NCBI RefSeq assembly: GCF_002086485.1
Contig: NZ_MVHF01000005.1
Coordinates: forward strand, 62,001 to 126,000
From: Mycobacterium aquaticum
GTDB lineage: Bacteria; Actinomycetota; Actinomycetes; Mycobacteriales; Mycobacteriaceae
DNA: 64,000 nt
Direction: 5' to 3'
Positions within the stretch are counted from its first letter, which is position 1. The number at the start of each line of letters is the position of its first letter. Below the pieces are notes generated by a model. That model was not told the origin of the DNA. It did no database searches and saw only the letters and a program-made list of their open reading frames with translations. Shown here one piece after another: positions 27,932-38,198 of the stretch. Both the position numbers and the translations under genes were made by a program.

Positions 27932-29793
27932 GTGAGCGCACCGACAACGCGACCGCCCGAACAGTCAGCCGGCCCTGCCAACGGCACGTCGACCGCCGCC
28001 CAGTCCACCCAGTCCCAGTCGAAAAGGGTTGCGCCGCTTCAGATGACGGGCGCCCAGGCGGTCATCCGGTCGCTGGAGGAGATCGGCGTCGACGTCATCT
28101 TCGGCATCCCCGGCGGGGCGGTGCTGCCCGTCTACGATCCGCTCTTCGACTCGCAGAAGCTGCGCCACGTGCTGGTGCGCCACGAGCAGGGCGCCGGTCA
28201 CGCCGCGAGCGGCTACGCCCACGCCACCGGCAAGGTCGGCGTGATGATGGCGACGTCGGGTCCGGGTGCCACCAATCTGGTGACACCGCTGGCCGACGCT
28301 CAGATGGATTCGATTCCGGTGGTGGCGATCACCGGTCAGGTCGGACGCAGCCTGATCGGCACCGACGCTTTCCAGGAAGCCGACATCTCCGGCATCACGA
28401 TGCCGATCACCAAGCACAACTTCCTGGTGCGCAGCGGCGACGACATCCCCAAGGTCATCGCCGAGGCGTTCCACATCGCGGCGAGCGGACGGCCCGGCGC
28501 GGTTCTCGTCGACATCCCCAAGGACATCCTGCAGGGGCAGTGCACGTTCAGCTGGCCGCCGCGCATCGACCTGCCCGGCTACAAGCCGAACACCAAGCCG
28601 CACAACCGCCAGATCCGGGAGGCCGCCAAGCTGATCTCGGAGGCCGCCAAGCCGGTGCTCTATGTCGGTGGCGGCGTCATCCGCGGTGATGCCAGTGAGC
28701 AGTTGCTGGAACTGGCCGAGCTGACCGGCATCCCGGTGGTCACCACGCTCATGGCCCGCGGCGCTTTCCCGGACAGCCACCCCCAGCACATGGGGATGCC
28801 TGGCATGCACGGCACGGTCTCGGCCGTGGCGGCGCTGCAGAAGAGCGACCTGCTGATCGCACTGGGCACCCGCTTCGATGACCGGGTGACGGGCCAGCTG
28901 TCCTCGTTCGCCCCGGATGCCAAGGTGATCCACGCCGACATCGACCCGGCCGAGATCGGCAAGAACCGGCACGCCGACGTCCCGATCGTGGGCGACGTCA
29001 AGGCCGTCATCACCGATCTGACCGAGGCGCTGCGCAAGATCGGCACCAGTGCGGCAACGCTGAAACTGGACAACTGGTGGGAGTACCTGTCCGGGATCAA
29101 GTCCACCTATCCGCTGAGCTACGGCCCGCAGAGCGACGGCAGCCTGAGCCCCGAGTACGTGATCGAGACCCTGGGCAAGCTGGCCGGGCCCGACGCCGTG
29201 TATGTCGCCGGCGTGGGCCAGCACCAGATGTGGGCCGCGCAGTTCGTCAAGTACGAGAACCCGCGCACGTGGCTGAACTCGGGTGGCCTCGGCACCATGG
29301 GCTTCGCCGTTCCGGCCGCCATGGGCGCGAAGTTCGCCCGGCCCGACGCCGAGGTGTGGGCCATCGACGGTGACGGCTGCTTCCAGATGACCAACCAGGA
29401 GTTGGCCACCTGCGCCGTCGAGGGTGCGCCCATCAAGGTCGCGCTGATCAACAACGGCAACCTGGGCATGGTGCGGCAGTGGCAGACGCTGTTCTACGAC
29501 GAGCGCTACAGCCAGACCAACCTGGCCACCCACTCGCACCGGATCCCGGACTTCGTCAAGCTGGCCGAGGCCCTGGGCTGCGTCGGATTGCGTTGTGAGC
29601 GTGCCGAAGACGTCGAGGACGTGATCCGGCAGGCGCAGGCCATCAACGACCGCCCGGTGGTGATCGACTTCATCGTCGGCGCCGACGCGCAGGTGTGGCC
29701 GATGGTCGCCGCAGGCACCAGCAACGACGAGATCATGGCGGCCCGCAACATCCGGCCGTTGTTTGACGACGAGGGCAACGAGGGGCATGCCTG

Positions 29794-29794
<1 letters not shown>
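27932..29794 (+). CDS. ilvB: Acetolactate synthase large (catalytic) subunit
   Basis: A 620-residue ThDP/FAD enzyme making acetolactate and acetohydroxybutyrate, the first common step of Val, Leu and Ile synthesis. The motifs appear in order: [15 protein letters not shown], the catalytic Glu in [35 protein letters not shown], and the ThDP/Mg motif beginning [15 protein letters not shown] and ending INN. The start GTG at 27932 is supported by AGAGGAAA a few bases upstream and follows the attenuator by about 65 bases. The first 35 residues are a low-complexity extension. The stop overlaps the ilvN ATG by one base (TGATG). Confidence 0.97.
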
Positions 29795-31367
<1,573 letters not shown>

Positions 31368-31382
31368 TTTCACCCGTCGACT

Positions 31383-31429
31383 GGCCAGTTATTGCACGCG
31401 AACTGCGAAAAAGCGTGCAATAACTGGCC
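31383..31429. terminator. Perfect 17-bp stem-loop ending ilvC
   Basis: GGCCAGTTATTGCACGC (31383-31399) pairs perfectly with GCGTGCAATAACTGGCC (31413-31429) around a 13-base loop. It stands between the convergent ends of ilvC and the minus-strand gene ending at 31439. There is no clear U-run on either side, so it may act as a two-way terminator of the U-poor type or as an RNA-end stabiliser. Confidence 0.7.
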
Positions 31430-31438
31430 TTTCGCGTT

Positions 31439-31780
31439 CTAAATGATCCGGTAGCCGATGCCGGCCAGCGTGCGGGCGACGTTCCTGCCGTCGGCGCTGC
31501 CGGGCAACTTCTCGTCCCGCTCGATCTGCAGGCCCTCGCCGGTGACCCCGTACAGGTCCGTCGACACCGGGTCGTCGGGTTCGGCAGGTTCGATGCGGCC
31601 GTCCGGGTAGATGCACTGCGCCCGCATGGCCCACATGGTCTGCTCGGCGGCGATCACGTGATAGCCCCACAGCGGCGGGCTGACCTGGTACAGCTCCAGG
31701 TCGCCCACGGTCAGTAGCTTCCTGAGTCGGTCGGTGTGCGGAACGGATCCGACCAGGCGTGCGACTCCCCAAGTGCTCAC
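31439..31780 (-). CDS. Conserved hypothetical protein, 113 residues
   Basis: I do not recognise the family. The protein is soluble, with strands such as LLTVGDLELYQVSPPLWGYH, ECA-like middle part QTMWAMRAQCIYPDGRIEPA, and the end ARTLAGIGYRII. Codon use and GC look native. The GTG start at 31780 is preceded on the minus strand by TAGGGT at six-base spacing (complement of 31787-31792), which supports both the gene and a leaderless transcript. It is convergent with ilvC. Confidence 0.7.
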   Translation of the reverse strand: MSTWGVARLVGSVPHTDRLRKLLTVGDLELYQVSPPLWGYHVIAAEQTMWAMRAQCIYPDGRIEPAEPDDPVSTDLYGVTGEGLQIERDEKLPGSADGRNVARTLAGIGYRII

Positions 31781-31826
31781 GGCACAACCCTAGGGCCGGC
31801 CGATGAGGCGCCGACGCAGCAGTTTC

Positions 31827-32426
31827 CTACGACCCGAGCCGATCTGCGACGTGCACCACGCGACGCGCCAGATGATCGAGCGCGTTGTAGGTGGTCTCGT
31901 CGAACTCGTCGATGTTGTCATGGTTGGCCAACAGGCTTGCGCCGTAGGGGTTGCCGTCGACGAACTTGAGTGGGTCGGTGTAACCCGGCGCCACGATGAT
32001 GCCGCCCCAGTGCATCAGCGTGACGTATAGGGTGAGCAGCGTGGTCTCTTGCCCGCCGTGGGGGGTGTTGGTCGAGGTGAACCCCGCGTACACCTTGTCG
32101 GCGAGCTGGCCCTGTGACCACAGCCCACCGAGCGAATCGAGGAAGGCGCGCAATTGCGAAGCGACAGAACCGAACCGGGTGGGGGAGCCGAAGATCACCG
32201 CGTCGGCCCAGACGATGTCGTCGCCGGTTGCGGCCGGAAGATCCTTGGTGGCTTGGTAATTCGCGGTCCAGGCCGGGTTGTGGGCGAACGATTCCGGGGT
32301 CTGGGTCTCGGCGACGGGTCGCACCCGTACCTCGGCGCCTGCGGCTTCGGCAGCGGCGGCGACGCGGCGCGCCATGGACGAGCCGTGCCCGGTGGCGGAG
32401 TAGTAGATGACGGCGACTTTGGTCAT
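31827..32426 (-). CDS. wrbA: WrbA-type NAD(P)H:quinone oxidoreductase
   Basis: A 199-residue flavodoxin-like FMN enzyme reducing quinones by two electrons and so avoiding semiquinone radicals. The FMN phosphate loop is YYSATGHGSSMA at residues 8-19. GSPTRFGSVASQLRAFLDS, and the segment from FTSTNTPHGGQETTLL to MHWGGIIVAPGYTDP, are typical of WrbA. Its ATG overlaps the stop of the upstream FAD gene (ATGA), so the two flavoproteins are coupled; the pair may handle a shared redox substrate, an inference from coupling only. Confidence 0.92.
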   Translation of the reverse strand: MTKVAVIYYSATGHGSSMARRVAAAAEAAGAEVRVRPVAETQTPESFAHNPAWTANYQATKDLPAATGDDIVWADAVIFGSPTRFGSVASQLRAFLDSLGGLWSQGQLADKVYAGFTSTNTPHGGQETTLLTLYVTLMHWGGIIVAPGYTDPLKFVDGNPYGASLLANHDNIDEFDETTYNALDHLARRVVHVADRLGS

Positions 32427-33850
32427 GGCGCCAGCTTAGGCATGGTCGTGATGCCGAACTCGCGTTTCAGGGCGGTGCGTGCGGCGTAGTAGCCGGACAT
32501 GCCGTGCACGCCGCCGTTGGGGGGTGCGGCCGCCGAACAGAGGTACGCGCCCGGCACCGGCGTCGCCCACGGATTCAGCCGCAGCGTCGGCCCGGCCAGG
32601 GCACGCCATGCGCTGTTGCCGCCACCGGTGATGTCCCCTCCGGTGAGGTTGGCGTTGTGCTCGGACAGCCGGGATGCGGGCACACCGCGGGTCGCGACGA
32701 CGATGTCGCGGAATCCGGGAGCGAAGCGTTCCATGATCTCGATGACGGTCTCGGTTTGATCGACCGGTGAGTCCCGCGGTACGTGTATGTAACTCCAGAA
32801 CGGCCGACGGCCTTGTGCGTCAATTCGTTTCGGGTCGGCGACGTGTGGCGACGCGGCCAGCACCATGGGCCAGTCGGCATGCCTGCCCGCGGCGATCTCG
32901 CGCTCCGCGCGGGCCATCTGCGGGCGAGTGCCGCCCAGGTGGAAGGTGACCGAGTGCGCCAGTCGGCTGTCGCGCCAGGGAATCTCGTCGGCCAGCACGA
33001 AATCGACCTTGGCGACGCCGGGATTGGGCCGCAGCCGTCGCAACGCCGCGGCGTACCGCGAGGGCAGCCGGTCACCGTAGATGCTCAGCAACGCCTTGGC
33101 CGGCGTGTCGTAGAGCACGACTCCGCGCGGCGGTTCGGTGACCGGTTGGCCGAGCACCAATTCGCCACCGTGGTCCAGCAAGTCGGCGATCAACGCGTCG
33201 GCGATGGCCTGGCTGCCACCGGTCGGGACGGGCCACCCGACCGAGTGCGCCAGCACCGCCAGCATCATGCCCAGGCCCGACGACGTCATCGACGGCATCT
33301 GCGAAATCGTGTGTGCGGCGACGCCGCTGAACAACGCGCGGGCGTCATCACCCCGCAGCAGTCCCCACGCGGGGCCGCCCTGCGTCAGCATTCTCAGGGC
33401 AAGCCGGGCCGAGGTGACCGGATCGGGCGGCACCGAGCGCTTGTCGCCAAGCACGAACGCGGTAGCCGCTGCACTGCGCTGCACCATCGGGCCCAGGAGC
33501 CAGCGCCACGACGCCCCGTCGGTCAACTCGGCGCAGGTGTGATCGAGGTCGCGGTAGGCCAGCGCCGCGGGCCGGCCGGGCAGCGGATTGGCGTAGGAGA
33601 TCTCCGGCACGTTCAGTTCGATGCGGTCGGCCAGCCCGAACTCGGCGAAGAACGGTGACGCGTAGGCCAACGGGTGCACGGCCGAGCACACGTCGTGCGC
33701 CACGCCGGGGTACTCGGGGTCGGCGGCGGTCCGCGTGCCGCCACCCGCGGTCGGCTGGCCTTCGATCACCCGGACCGACAGGCCGGCACGGGCACAGACC
33801 ACGGCTGCGGCCAAGCCGTTGGGGCCGCTGCCGACGACGGTGACGTCCAC
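32423..33850 (-). CDS. FAD-dependent oxidoreductase, phytoene desaturase-like
   Basis: A 475-residue flavoprotein. The dinucleotide-binding motif starts at the N-terminus, VTVVGSGPNGLAAAVVCARA, followed by AGLSVRVIEG. GGTRTAADPEYPGVAHDVCS, and near the C-terminus the FAD-closing NGGVHGMSGYYAARTAL, are features of the CrtI/NAD(P)-binding amine-oxidase-like family. I recall an equivalent at this place in M. tuberculosis (Rv2997). The substrate is unknown; carotenoid activity should not be assumed. The GTG at 33850 is chosen because it directly precedes the FAD-binding strand. It is cotranscribed with wrbA and divergent from serA. Confidence 0.82.
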   Translation of the reverse strand: MDVTVVGSGPNGLAAAVVCARAGLSVRVIEGQPTAGGGTRTAADPEYPGVAHDVCSAVHPLAYASPFFAEFGLADRIELNVPEISYANPLPGRPAALAYRDLDHTCAELTDGASWRWLLGPMVQRSAAATAFVLGDKRSVPPDPVTSARLALRMLTQGGPAWGLLRGDDARALFSGVAAHTISQMPSMTSSGLGMMLAVLAHSVGWPVPTGGSQAIADALIADLLDHGGELVLGQPVTEPPRGVVLYDTPAKALLSIYGDRLPSRYAAALRRLRPNPGVAKVDFVLADEIPWRDSRLAHSVTFHLGGTRPQMARAEREIAAGRHADWPMVLAASPHVADPKRIDAQGRRPFWSYIHVPRDSPVDQTETVIEIMERFAPGFRDIVVATRGVPASRLSEHNANLTGGDITGGGNSAWRALAGPTLRLNPWATPVPGAYLCSAAAPPNGGVHGMSGYYAARTALKREFGITTMPKLAP

Positions 33851-33897
33851 GCCACCAGTACACCGCACGCGGTGCAGGCGTGGTAAGGCCCACACAC

Positions 33898-33903
33898 TAG
33901 GCT
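33898..33903 (+). promoter_or_regulatory. Putative -10 box of leaderless serA
   Basis: TAGGCT is followed after six bases by the serA GTG (33910) with no ribosome-binding site, giving a transcript that would start at the initiation codon. The divergent FAD gene starts only 60 bases away. Confidence 0.55.
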
Positions 33904-33909
33904 GTCCGC

Positions 33910-35496
33910 GTGAGTCTCCCCGTTGTACTGATCGCCGACAAGCTCGCCGAATCAACCGTCGCCGCTCTCGGCGACCAAGTAGAGGTCCGGTGGGTCGACG
34001 GACCGGACCGCGAGAAACTCCTGGCTGCGGTGCCCGAGGCGGATGCCCTGCTGGTGCGTTCGGCCACCACCGTCGACGCCGAAGTGCTCGCCGCCGCCCC
34101 GAAACTCAAGATCGTCGCCCGCGCCGGTGTCGGTCTGGACAACGTCGACGTCGACGCCGCCACCGCCCGTGGCGTGCTGGTCGTCAACGCCCCGACCTCC
34201 AACATCCACAGCGCCGCGGAGCACGCCCTGGCACTGCTGCTTTCGGCGGCTCGCCAGATCCCGGCCGCGGACGCGACTCTGCGCGACCACACCTGGAAGC
34301 GCTCGTCGTTCTCCGGTACCGAGATCTTCGGCAAGACCGTCGGCGTGGTGGGCCTGGGCCGCATCGGCCAGCTCGTCGCCCAGCGGCTCGCCGCGTTCGG
34401 CGCCCACATCGTCGCGTACGACCCCTACGTGTCGCAGGCCCGCGCGGCCCAGCTCGGCATCGAATTGTTGTCCCTCGACGAACTGCTCGGCCGTGCCGAC
34501 TTCATCTCGGTGCACCTGCCCAAGACCAAGGAAACCGCCGGTCTCATCGGCAAGGAGAACCTTGCCAAGACCAAGCCGGGCGTGATCATCGTCAATGCCG
34601 CGCGCGGTGGCCTGATCGACGAGCAGGCGCTCGCCGACGCCATCACCAGCGGTCATGTCCGGGCCGCCGGTCTCGACGTGTTCGCCACCGAGCCGTGCAC
34701 CGACAGCCCGCTGTTCGAGCTGCCGCAGGTCGTCGTCACCCCGCACCTGGGCGCCTCGACCGAGGAGGCCCAGGACCGGGCCGGTACCGATGTCGCGGCC
34801 AGTGTGAAGCTGGCGCTGGCCGGCGAATTCGTGCCGGACGCTGTCAACGTCGGCGGTGGCGCCGTCGGCGAAGAGGTGGCTCCGTGGCTCGACCTGGTCC
34901 GCAAGCTCGGTCTGTTGGTCGGTGTCCTCTCCGACGCGCCGCCGGTGACGCTGTCCGTGCAGGTCCGCGGTGAGCTGGCCTCCGAAGACGTTGAGATCCT
35001 GAAGCTTTCGGCGCTGCGCGGGCTGTTCTCCGCGGTGGTCGACGAGCAGGTCACGTTCGTCAACGCACCCGCGCTCGCCGCGGACCGCGGGGTGACATCC
35101 GAGATCAGCACCGCCACCGAGAGTCCCAACCACCGCAGCGTCGTCGACGTCCGTGCGGTCCACGCCGACGGTTCCTCGCTCAATGTGGCGGGCACGCTGT
35201 CCGGGCCGCAGTTGGTGGAGAAGATCGTCCAGATCAACGGACGCAACTTCGACCTGCGCGCCGAGGGATACAACCTGATCGTGAACTACAGCGACCAGCC
35301 GGGAGCCCTCGGCAAGATCGGCACGCTGCTCGGCGGCGCCAACGTCAACATCGTCGCCGCCCAGCTGAGCCAGGACACCACGGGCGACCACGCCACGGTC
35401 ATGCTGCGCCTGGATACCGATGTCCCCGAGGACGTGCGCGCCGCGATCGCCTCGGCGGTCGGCGCCAGCACGCTGGAAGTGGTTGATCTGTCGTGA
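33910..35496 (+). CDS. serA: D-3-phosphoglycerate dehydrogenase
   Basis: A 528-residue long-form PGDH, first enzyme of serine synthesis. The order is: N-terminal substrate domain; Rossmann domain with [30 protein letters not shown]; catalytic His in [15 protein letters not shown]; then the intervening ASB domain and C-terminal ACT domain ([20 protein letters not shown]) which together give serine feedback in mycobacteria. The GTG start follows a TAGGCT box at leaderless spacing. Its stop overlaps the leuB GTG (GTGA), linking serine and leucine synthesis. Confidence 0.97.
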   Translation: MSLPVVLIADKLAESTVAALGDQVEVRWVDGPDREKLLAAVPEADALLVRSATTVDAEVLAAAPKLKIVARAGVGLDNVDVDAATARGVLVVNAPTSNIHSAAEHALALLLSAARQIPAADATLRDHTWKRSSFSGTEIFGKTVGVVGLGRIGQLVAQRLAAFGAHIVAYDPYVSQARAAQLGIELLSLDELLGRADFISVHLPKTKETAGLIGKENLAKTKPGVIIVNAARGGLIDEQALADAITSGHVRAAGLDVFATEPCTDSPLFELPQVVVTPHLGASTEEAQDRAGTDVAASVKLALAGEFVPDAVNVGGGAVGEEVAPWLDLVRKLGLLVGVLSDAPPVTLSVQVRGELASEDVEILKLSALRGLFSAVVDEQVTFVNAPALAADRGVTSEISTATESPNHRSVVDVRAVHADGSSLNVAGTLSGPQLVEKIVQINGRNFDLRAEGYNLIVNYSDQPGALGKIGTLLGGANVNIVAAQLSQDTTGDHATVMLRLDTDVPEDVRAAIASAVGASTLEVVDLS

Positions 35497-36503
35497 GATT
35501 AGCGATCATCGCCGGCGACGGCATCGGCCCCGAGGTCATCGCCGAGGCCGTCAAGGTGCTCGACGCCGTGCTGCCCGGAGTCGAGAAGACCGAATACGAC
35601 CTGGGCGCCCGGCGCTACCACGCGACCGGTGAACTGCTCACCGAGGCCACCATCGAGGAACTGCGCGGCTACGACGCCATCCTGCTCGGCGCCATCGGCG
35701 ACCCGTCGGTACCCAGCGGCGTGCTGGAACGCGGCCTGCTGCTCAAGCTGCGCTTCGCGTTGGACCACCACGTCAACCTGCGTCCCGGACGGCTCTATCC
35801 CGGTGTCAGCAGCCCACTTTCGGGCGTGTCGGGCATCGACTTCGTCGTGGTGCGCGAAGGCACCGAAGGTCCTTACACCGGTAACGGCGGGGCGCTGCGG
35901 GTCGGTACGCCGCATGAGGTGGCCACCGAGGTCAGCGTCAACACCGCATACGGTGTCGAGCGGGTGGTGCGGGACGCCTTCACGCGAGCTCAGTCCCGGC
36001 GCAAGCATCTGACCTTGGTGCACAAGACCAACGTGCTGGCGTTCGCCGGCGGCCTGTGGTCGCGCGTGGTGGCCGAGGTCGGTCAGGAATTCCCCGATGT
36101 CGAGGTTGCCTACCAGCACATCGACGCGGCCACCATCCACATGGTCACCGACCCCGGCCGGTTCGACGTCATCGTCACCGACAACCTGTTCGGCGACATC
36201 ATCACCGACCTGGCCGCCGCGGTGTGCGGCGGCATCGGGTTGGCCGCCAGCGGCAACATCGATGCGACGCGGACCAATCCGTCCATGTTCGAACCTGTGC
36301 ACGGCAGTGCGCCGGACATCGCGGGGCAGGGCATCGCCGATCCGACGGCTGCGGTGATGAGTGTCGCGCTGCTGCTGGCGCATGTCGGCGAAACCGATGC
36401 CGCGGCACGGGTGGACAAGGCGGTATCCGAGCATCTGGCCACTCGCGGGGACACGAAGCTCTCCACCAGCGAGGTCGGCGAGCGGATCCTGTCGCTGCTC
36501 TGA
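35493..36503 (+). CDS. leuB: 3-isopropylmalate dehydrogenase
   Basis: A 336-residue NAD enzyme of leucine synthesis, oxidising and decarboxylating 3-isopropylmalate. It has the N-terminal [16 protein letters not shown], the substrate-site [19 protein letters not shown], the catalytic Lys in [10 protein letters not shown] and the metal-binding [13 protein letters not shown]. It is shorter than the E. coli enzyme, as is usual in mycobacteria. Its GTG overlaps the serA stop. The leuCD genes making its substrate lie 11 kb away under separate IclR-linked control. Confidence 0.97.
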   Translation: MRLAIIAGDGIGPEVIAEAVKVLDAVLPGVEKTEYDLGARRYHATGELLTEATIEELRGYDAILLGAIGDPSVPSGVLERGLLLKLRFALDHHVNLRPGRLYPGVSSPLSGVSGIDFVVVREGTEGPYTGNGGALRVGTPHEVATEVSVNTAYGVERVVRDAFTRAQSRRKHLTLVHKTNVLAFAGGLWSRVVAEVGQEFPDVEVAYQHIDAATIHMVTDPGRFDVIVTDNLFGDIITDLAAAVCGGIGLAASGNIDATRTNPSMFEPVHGSAPDIAGQGIADPTAAVMSVALLLAHVGETDAAARVDKAVSEHLATRGDTKLSTSEVGERILSLL

Positions 36504-36516
36504 GTACGGTCCCGTG

Positions 36517-36575
36517 TTGACTCTGCATTCTCGGCGTTCCTCTCTCGGGCTTTCGCGCCGTAGATGCAGAGTCAA
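36517..36575. repeat. Intergenic inverted repeat with 12-bp arms, after leuB
   Basis: TTGACTCTGCAT (36517-36528) is the exact reverse complement of ATGCAGAGTCAA (36564-36575), with a 35-base loop. It follows leuB by 13 bases. Its geometry (12-bp arms, loop in the mid-30s) is almost the same as the element after pfkA, although the sequence differs. A terminator role is possible. Confidence 0.55.
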
Positions 36576-36609
36576 TGCCGTGCTCGTCGACTGCTCAGCG
36601 TAATCCGCG

Positions 36610-37176
36610 ATGTTCGCGACACTGCAGCGGCAATGCTGGTTGTTCGCGATCGGATCGTCGTTTTTCGCCCTCGCCACCGTGCCCGGCTTTCCCTTGCTGG
36701 CCGGGGCCGGGGCGACCAATGTGCTGTGTTTCGTCGGCTCATGGTTTTTCACCGCCGCGGGCTGGATGCAGTACGCCCTCGCCCCGCGTGGCGTCCAATG
36801 GTGGTCGGCGGCCATCCAGTTCGCCGGGACCATCCTGTTCAACGTGAGCACGGGTGCCGCCGTGTGGGCCCATGCCGTGCTCGCCGAGCGCCGCTACGTG
36901 TGGGCCCCCGACGCCACGGGCTCGCTGGCGTTCCTGATCAGTGGCGCGTTGGCGGTGCTGGCGGTCGGCCTGTGGGCACCGGATTCGATCGACTGGCGGG
37001 CGGCCTGGATCAACATGATGGGCTGTGTGGCGTTCGGGGTGTCGGCGCTGGCGGCCTTCGTGCGCAAGACCGGCGTGACCGTCGACGAGAGGGTGGCCAA
37101 CCTGGGCACGTTCATCGGCGCGGTGTGTTTCTTGGCTGCGGCATTGCTCATTCTGCCGCGCCGGTCGTCGACGTGA
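36610..37176 (+). CDS. Multi-pass membrane protein, YrhK-like
   Basis: A 188-residue protein with about five hydrophobic segments: FAIGSSFFALATVPGFPLLA, ATNVLCFVGSWFFTAAGWM, VQWWSAAIQFAGTILFNVST, FLISGALAVLAVGLW and NMMGCVAFGVSALAAFV, plus a final one at the C-terminus. The aromatic pattern and the segment AGTILFNVST resemble the YrhK family of small membrane proteins; that is a weak assignment. It has no strong ribosome-binding site before the ATG. No function is known to me. Confidence 0.7.
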   Translation: MFATLQRQCWLFAIGSSFFALATVPGFPLLAGAGATNVLCFVGSWFFTAAGWMQYALAPRGVQWWSAAIQFAGTILFNVSTGAAVWAHAVLAERRYVWAPDATGSLAFLISGALAVLAVGLWAPDSIDWRAAWINMMGCVAFGVSALAAFVRKTGVTVDERVANLGTFIGAVCFLAAALLILPRRSST

Positions 37177-37301
37177 CAGATCGGCCAAAATCAGCCGAGC
37201 CCACAGCATTTCACCGCTAGCCGGGCTAATTGAATCTGGCAGGCGGCAGGCTTAGCCTCAGAGTTGCCTGTAGTCCGGGCGGCCCTGGCTGAGGAGTCGA
37301 T

Positions 37302-37862
37302 ATGACGACGTCAGACACGCATGATCTCGTCGACATGATCATCACCGACCACCGTGAGGTCGACGAGGTCTTCAAGGAAATCGAGAGCAGCGCCACCCCG
37401 TCGAAACGGCGTGAGCTCGTCGAGCACGTCATCGCCGAACTCGTGCGGCATTCGGTGGGGGAGGAGGAGTACCTCTATCCCATCGCTCGCCGGGTGCTCC
37501 CCACGGGCGATGACGTCGCCAACCGGAAGCTCAAGGAGCACACCGACGCCGAGTGGGTGATGAAGAGGCTCGAAGCGTCCCACATGGACGACGCGCAGTT
37601 CGGCGAGTTGATCACCAAGCTGATCGCCGACGTTCGCCGCCACTTCGAGGAGGAAGAACGAGAGGTGTTGCCCGCAGTGCGCGACGCATGCAGTGAGGCA
37701 GACCTGCGGCATCTCGGCGAGAAGTTCGAGCACAGCAGGCGGTTGGCGCCGACTCGGCCGCATCCCTCGGCACCAAACCGCGCACCGCTCAACAAGATTC
37801 TCGCGCCCGGCGAGGGATTGATCGATCGCTTGCGCGATGCGCTGACCCACCGCAAGACCTGA
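37302..37862 (+). CDS. Hemerythrin-like HHE-domain protein
   Basis: A 186-residue cytoplasmic four-helix-bundle protein that likely binds a di-iron centre. The ligand pattern is visible: His17 in TDHREVD, His50 with Glu54 (HSVGEEE), His80 (KEHTDAEW), His114 with Glu118 (RHFEEEER). Such mycobacterial proteins are linked to stress resistance, including peroxide or nitric-oxide responses in known cases. The rest is a charged tail, SAPNRAPLNKILAPGEGLID. A GAGGAG ribosome-binding site precedes the ATG. It has no obvious operon partner; a stress sigma-factor promoter was sought upstream but none is clear. Confidence 0.88.
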   Translation: MTTSDTHDLVDMIITDHREVDEVFKEIESSATPSKRRELVEHVIAELVRHSVGEEEYLYPIARRVLPTGDDVANRKLKEHTDAEWVMKRLEASHMDDAQFGELITKLIADVRRHFEEEEREVLPAVRDACSEADLRHLGEKFEHSRRLAPTRPHPSAPNRAPLNKILAPGEGLIDRLRDALTHRKT

Positions 37863-37887
37863 GAGCGGTTTTCCGGGCTCGGTGTCG

Positions 37888-38082
37888 CTACCAGGTCAGG
37901 AGGGTGAAGCCGGCAGTGGAGGCATCATCGTCGTTGGGCGGCCGGACATCGCCGTCATCGCGTCCCCGCGGTGGAGCACCCTCCGGTGACGCGTCGGCGC
38001 CGGCAACGAGTCGCAAGTGACCGCGGGCGCGTTCTCGGTCTCTGGCCCGATCGGCGGCACCTTCGACACCGTTGTGTGGCAT
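37888..38082 (-). CDS. Small hydrophilic protein, 64 residues
   Basis: A 64-residue frame. The start ATG (complement of 38080-38082) has an excellent ribosome-binding site, AAGGGAG, six bases upstream, which is the main evidence that it is real. The protein is rich in Arg, Asp, Gly and Ala (GAADRARDRERARG near the N-terminus) and has no membrane helix or known domain. It ends TAGFTLLTW. It lies convergent to the hemerythrin gene and downstream of a VWA gene. It could be a stress-related small protein or a by-product of GC-rich sequence. Confidence 0.5.
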   Translation of the reverse strand: MPHNGVEGAADRARDRERARGHLRLVAGADASPEGAPPRGRDDGDVRPPNDDDASTAGFTLLTW

Positions 38083-38198
38083 GGCGATCTCCCTTGATTG
38101 CGTGTCCAGATCACCTTCGCGTGTTCGGCCGTGAATGGCATGAGTAGCCGACTACTCAATTCCGCACGCGCAGGGGACGAAATCGGGAGAAGCGCTGG

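Noticed and set aside
33952..35391. Minus-strand frame of 479 codons opposite serA
   Set aside because: Same kind of antisense shadow; the serA product is fully conserved on the plus strand.
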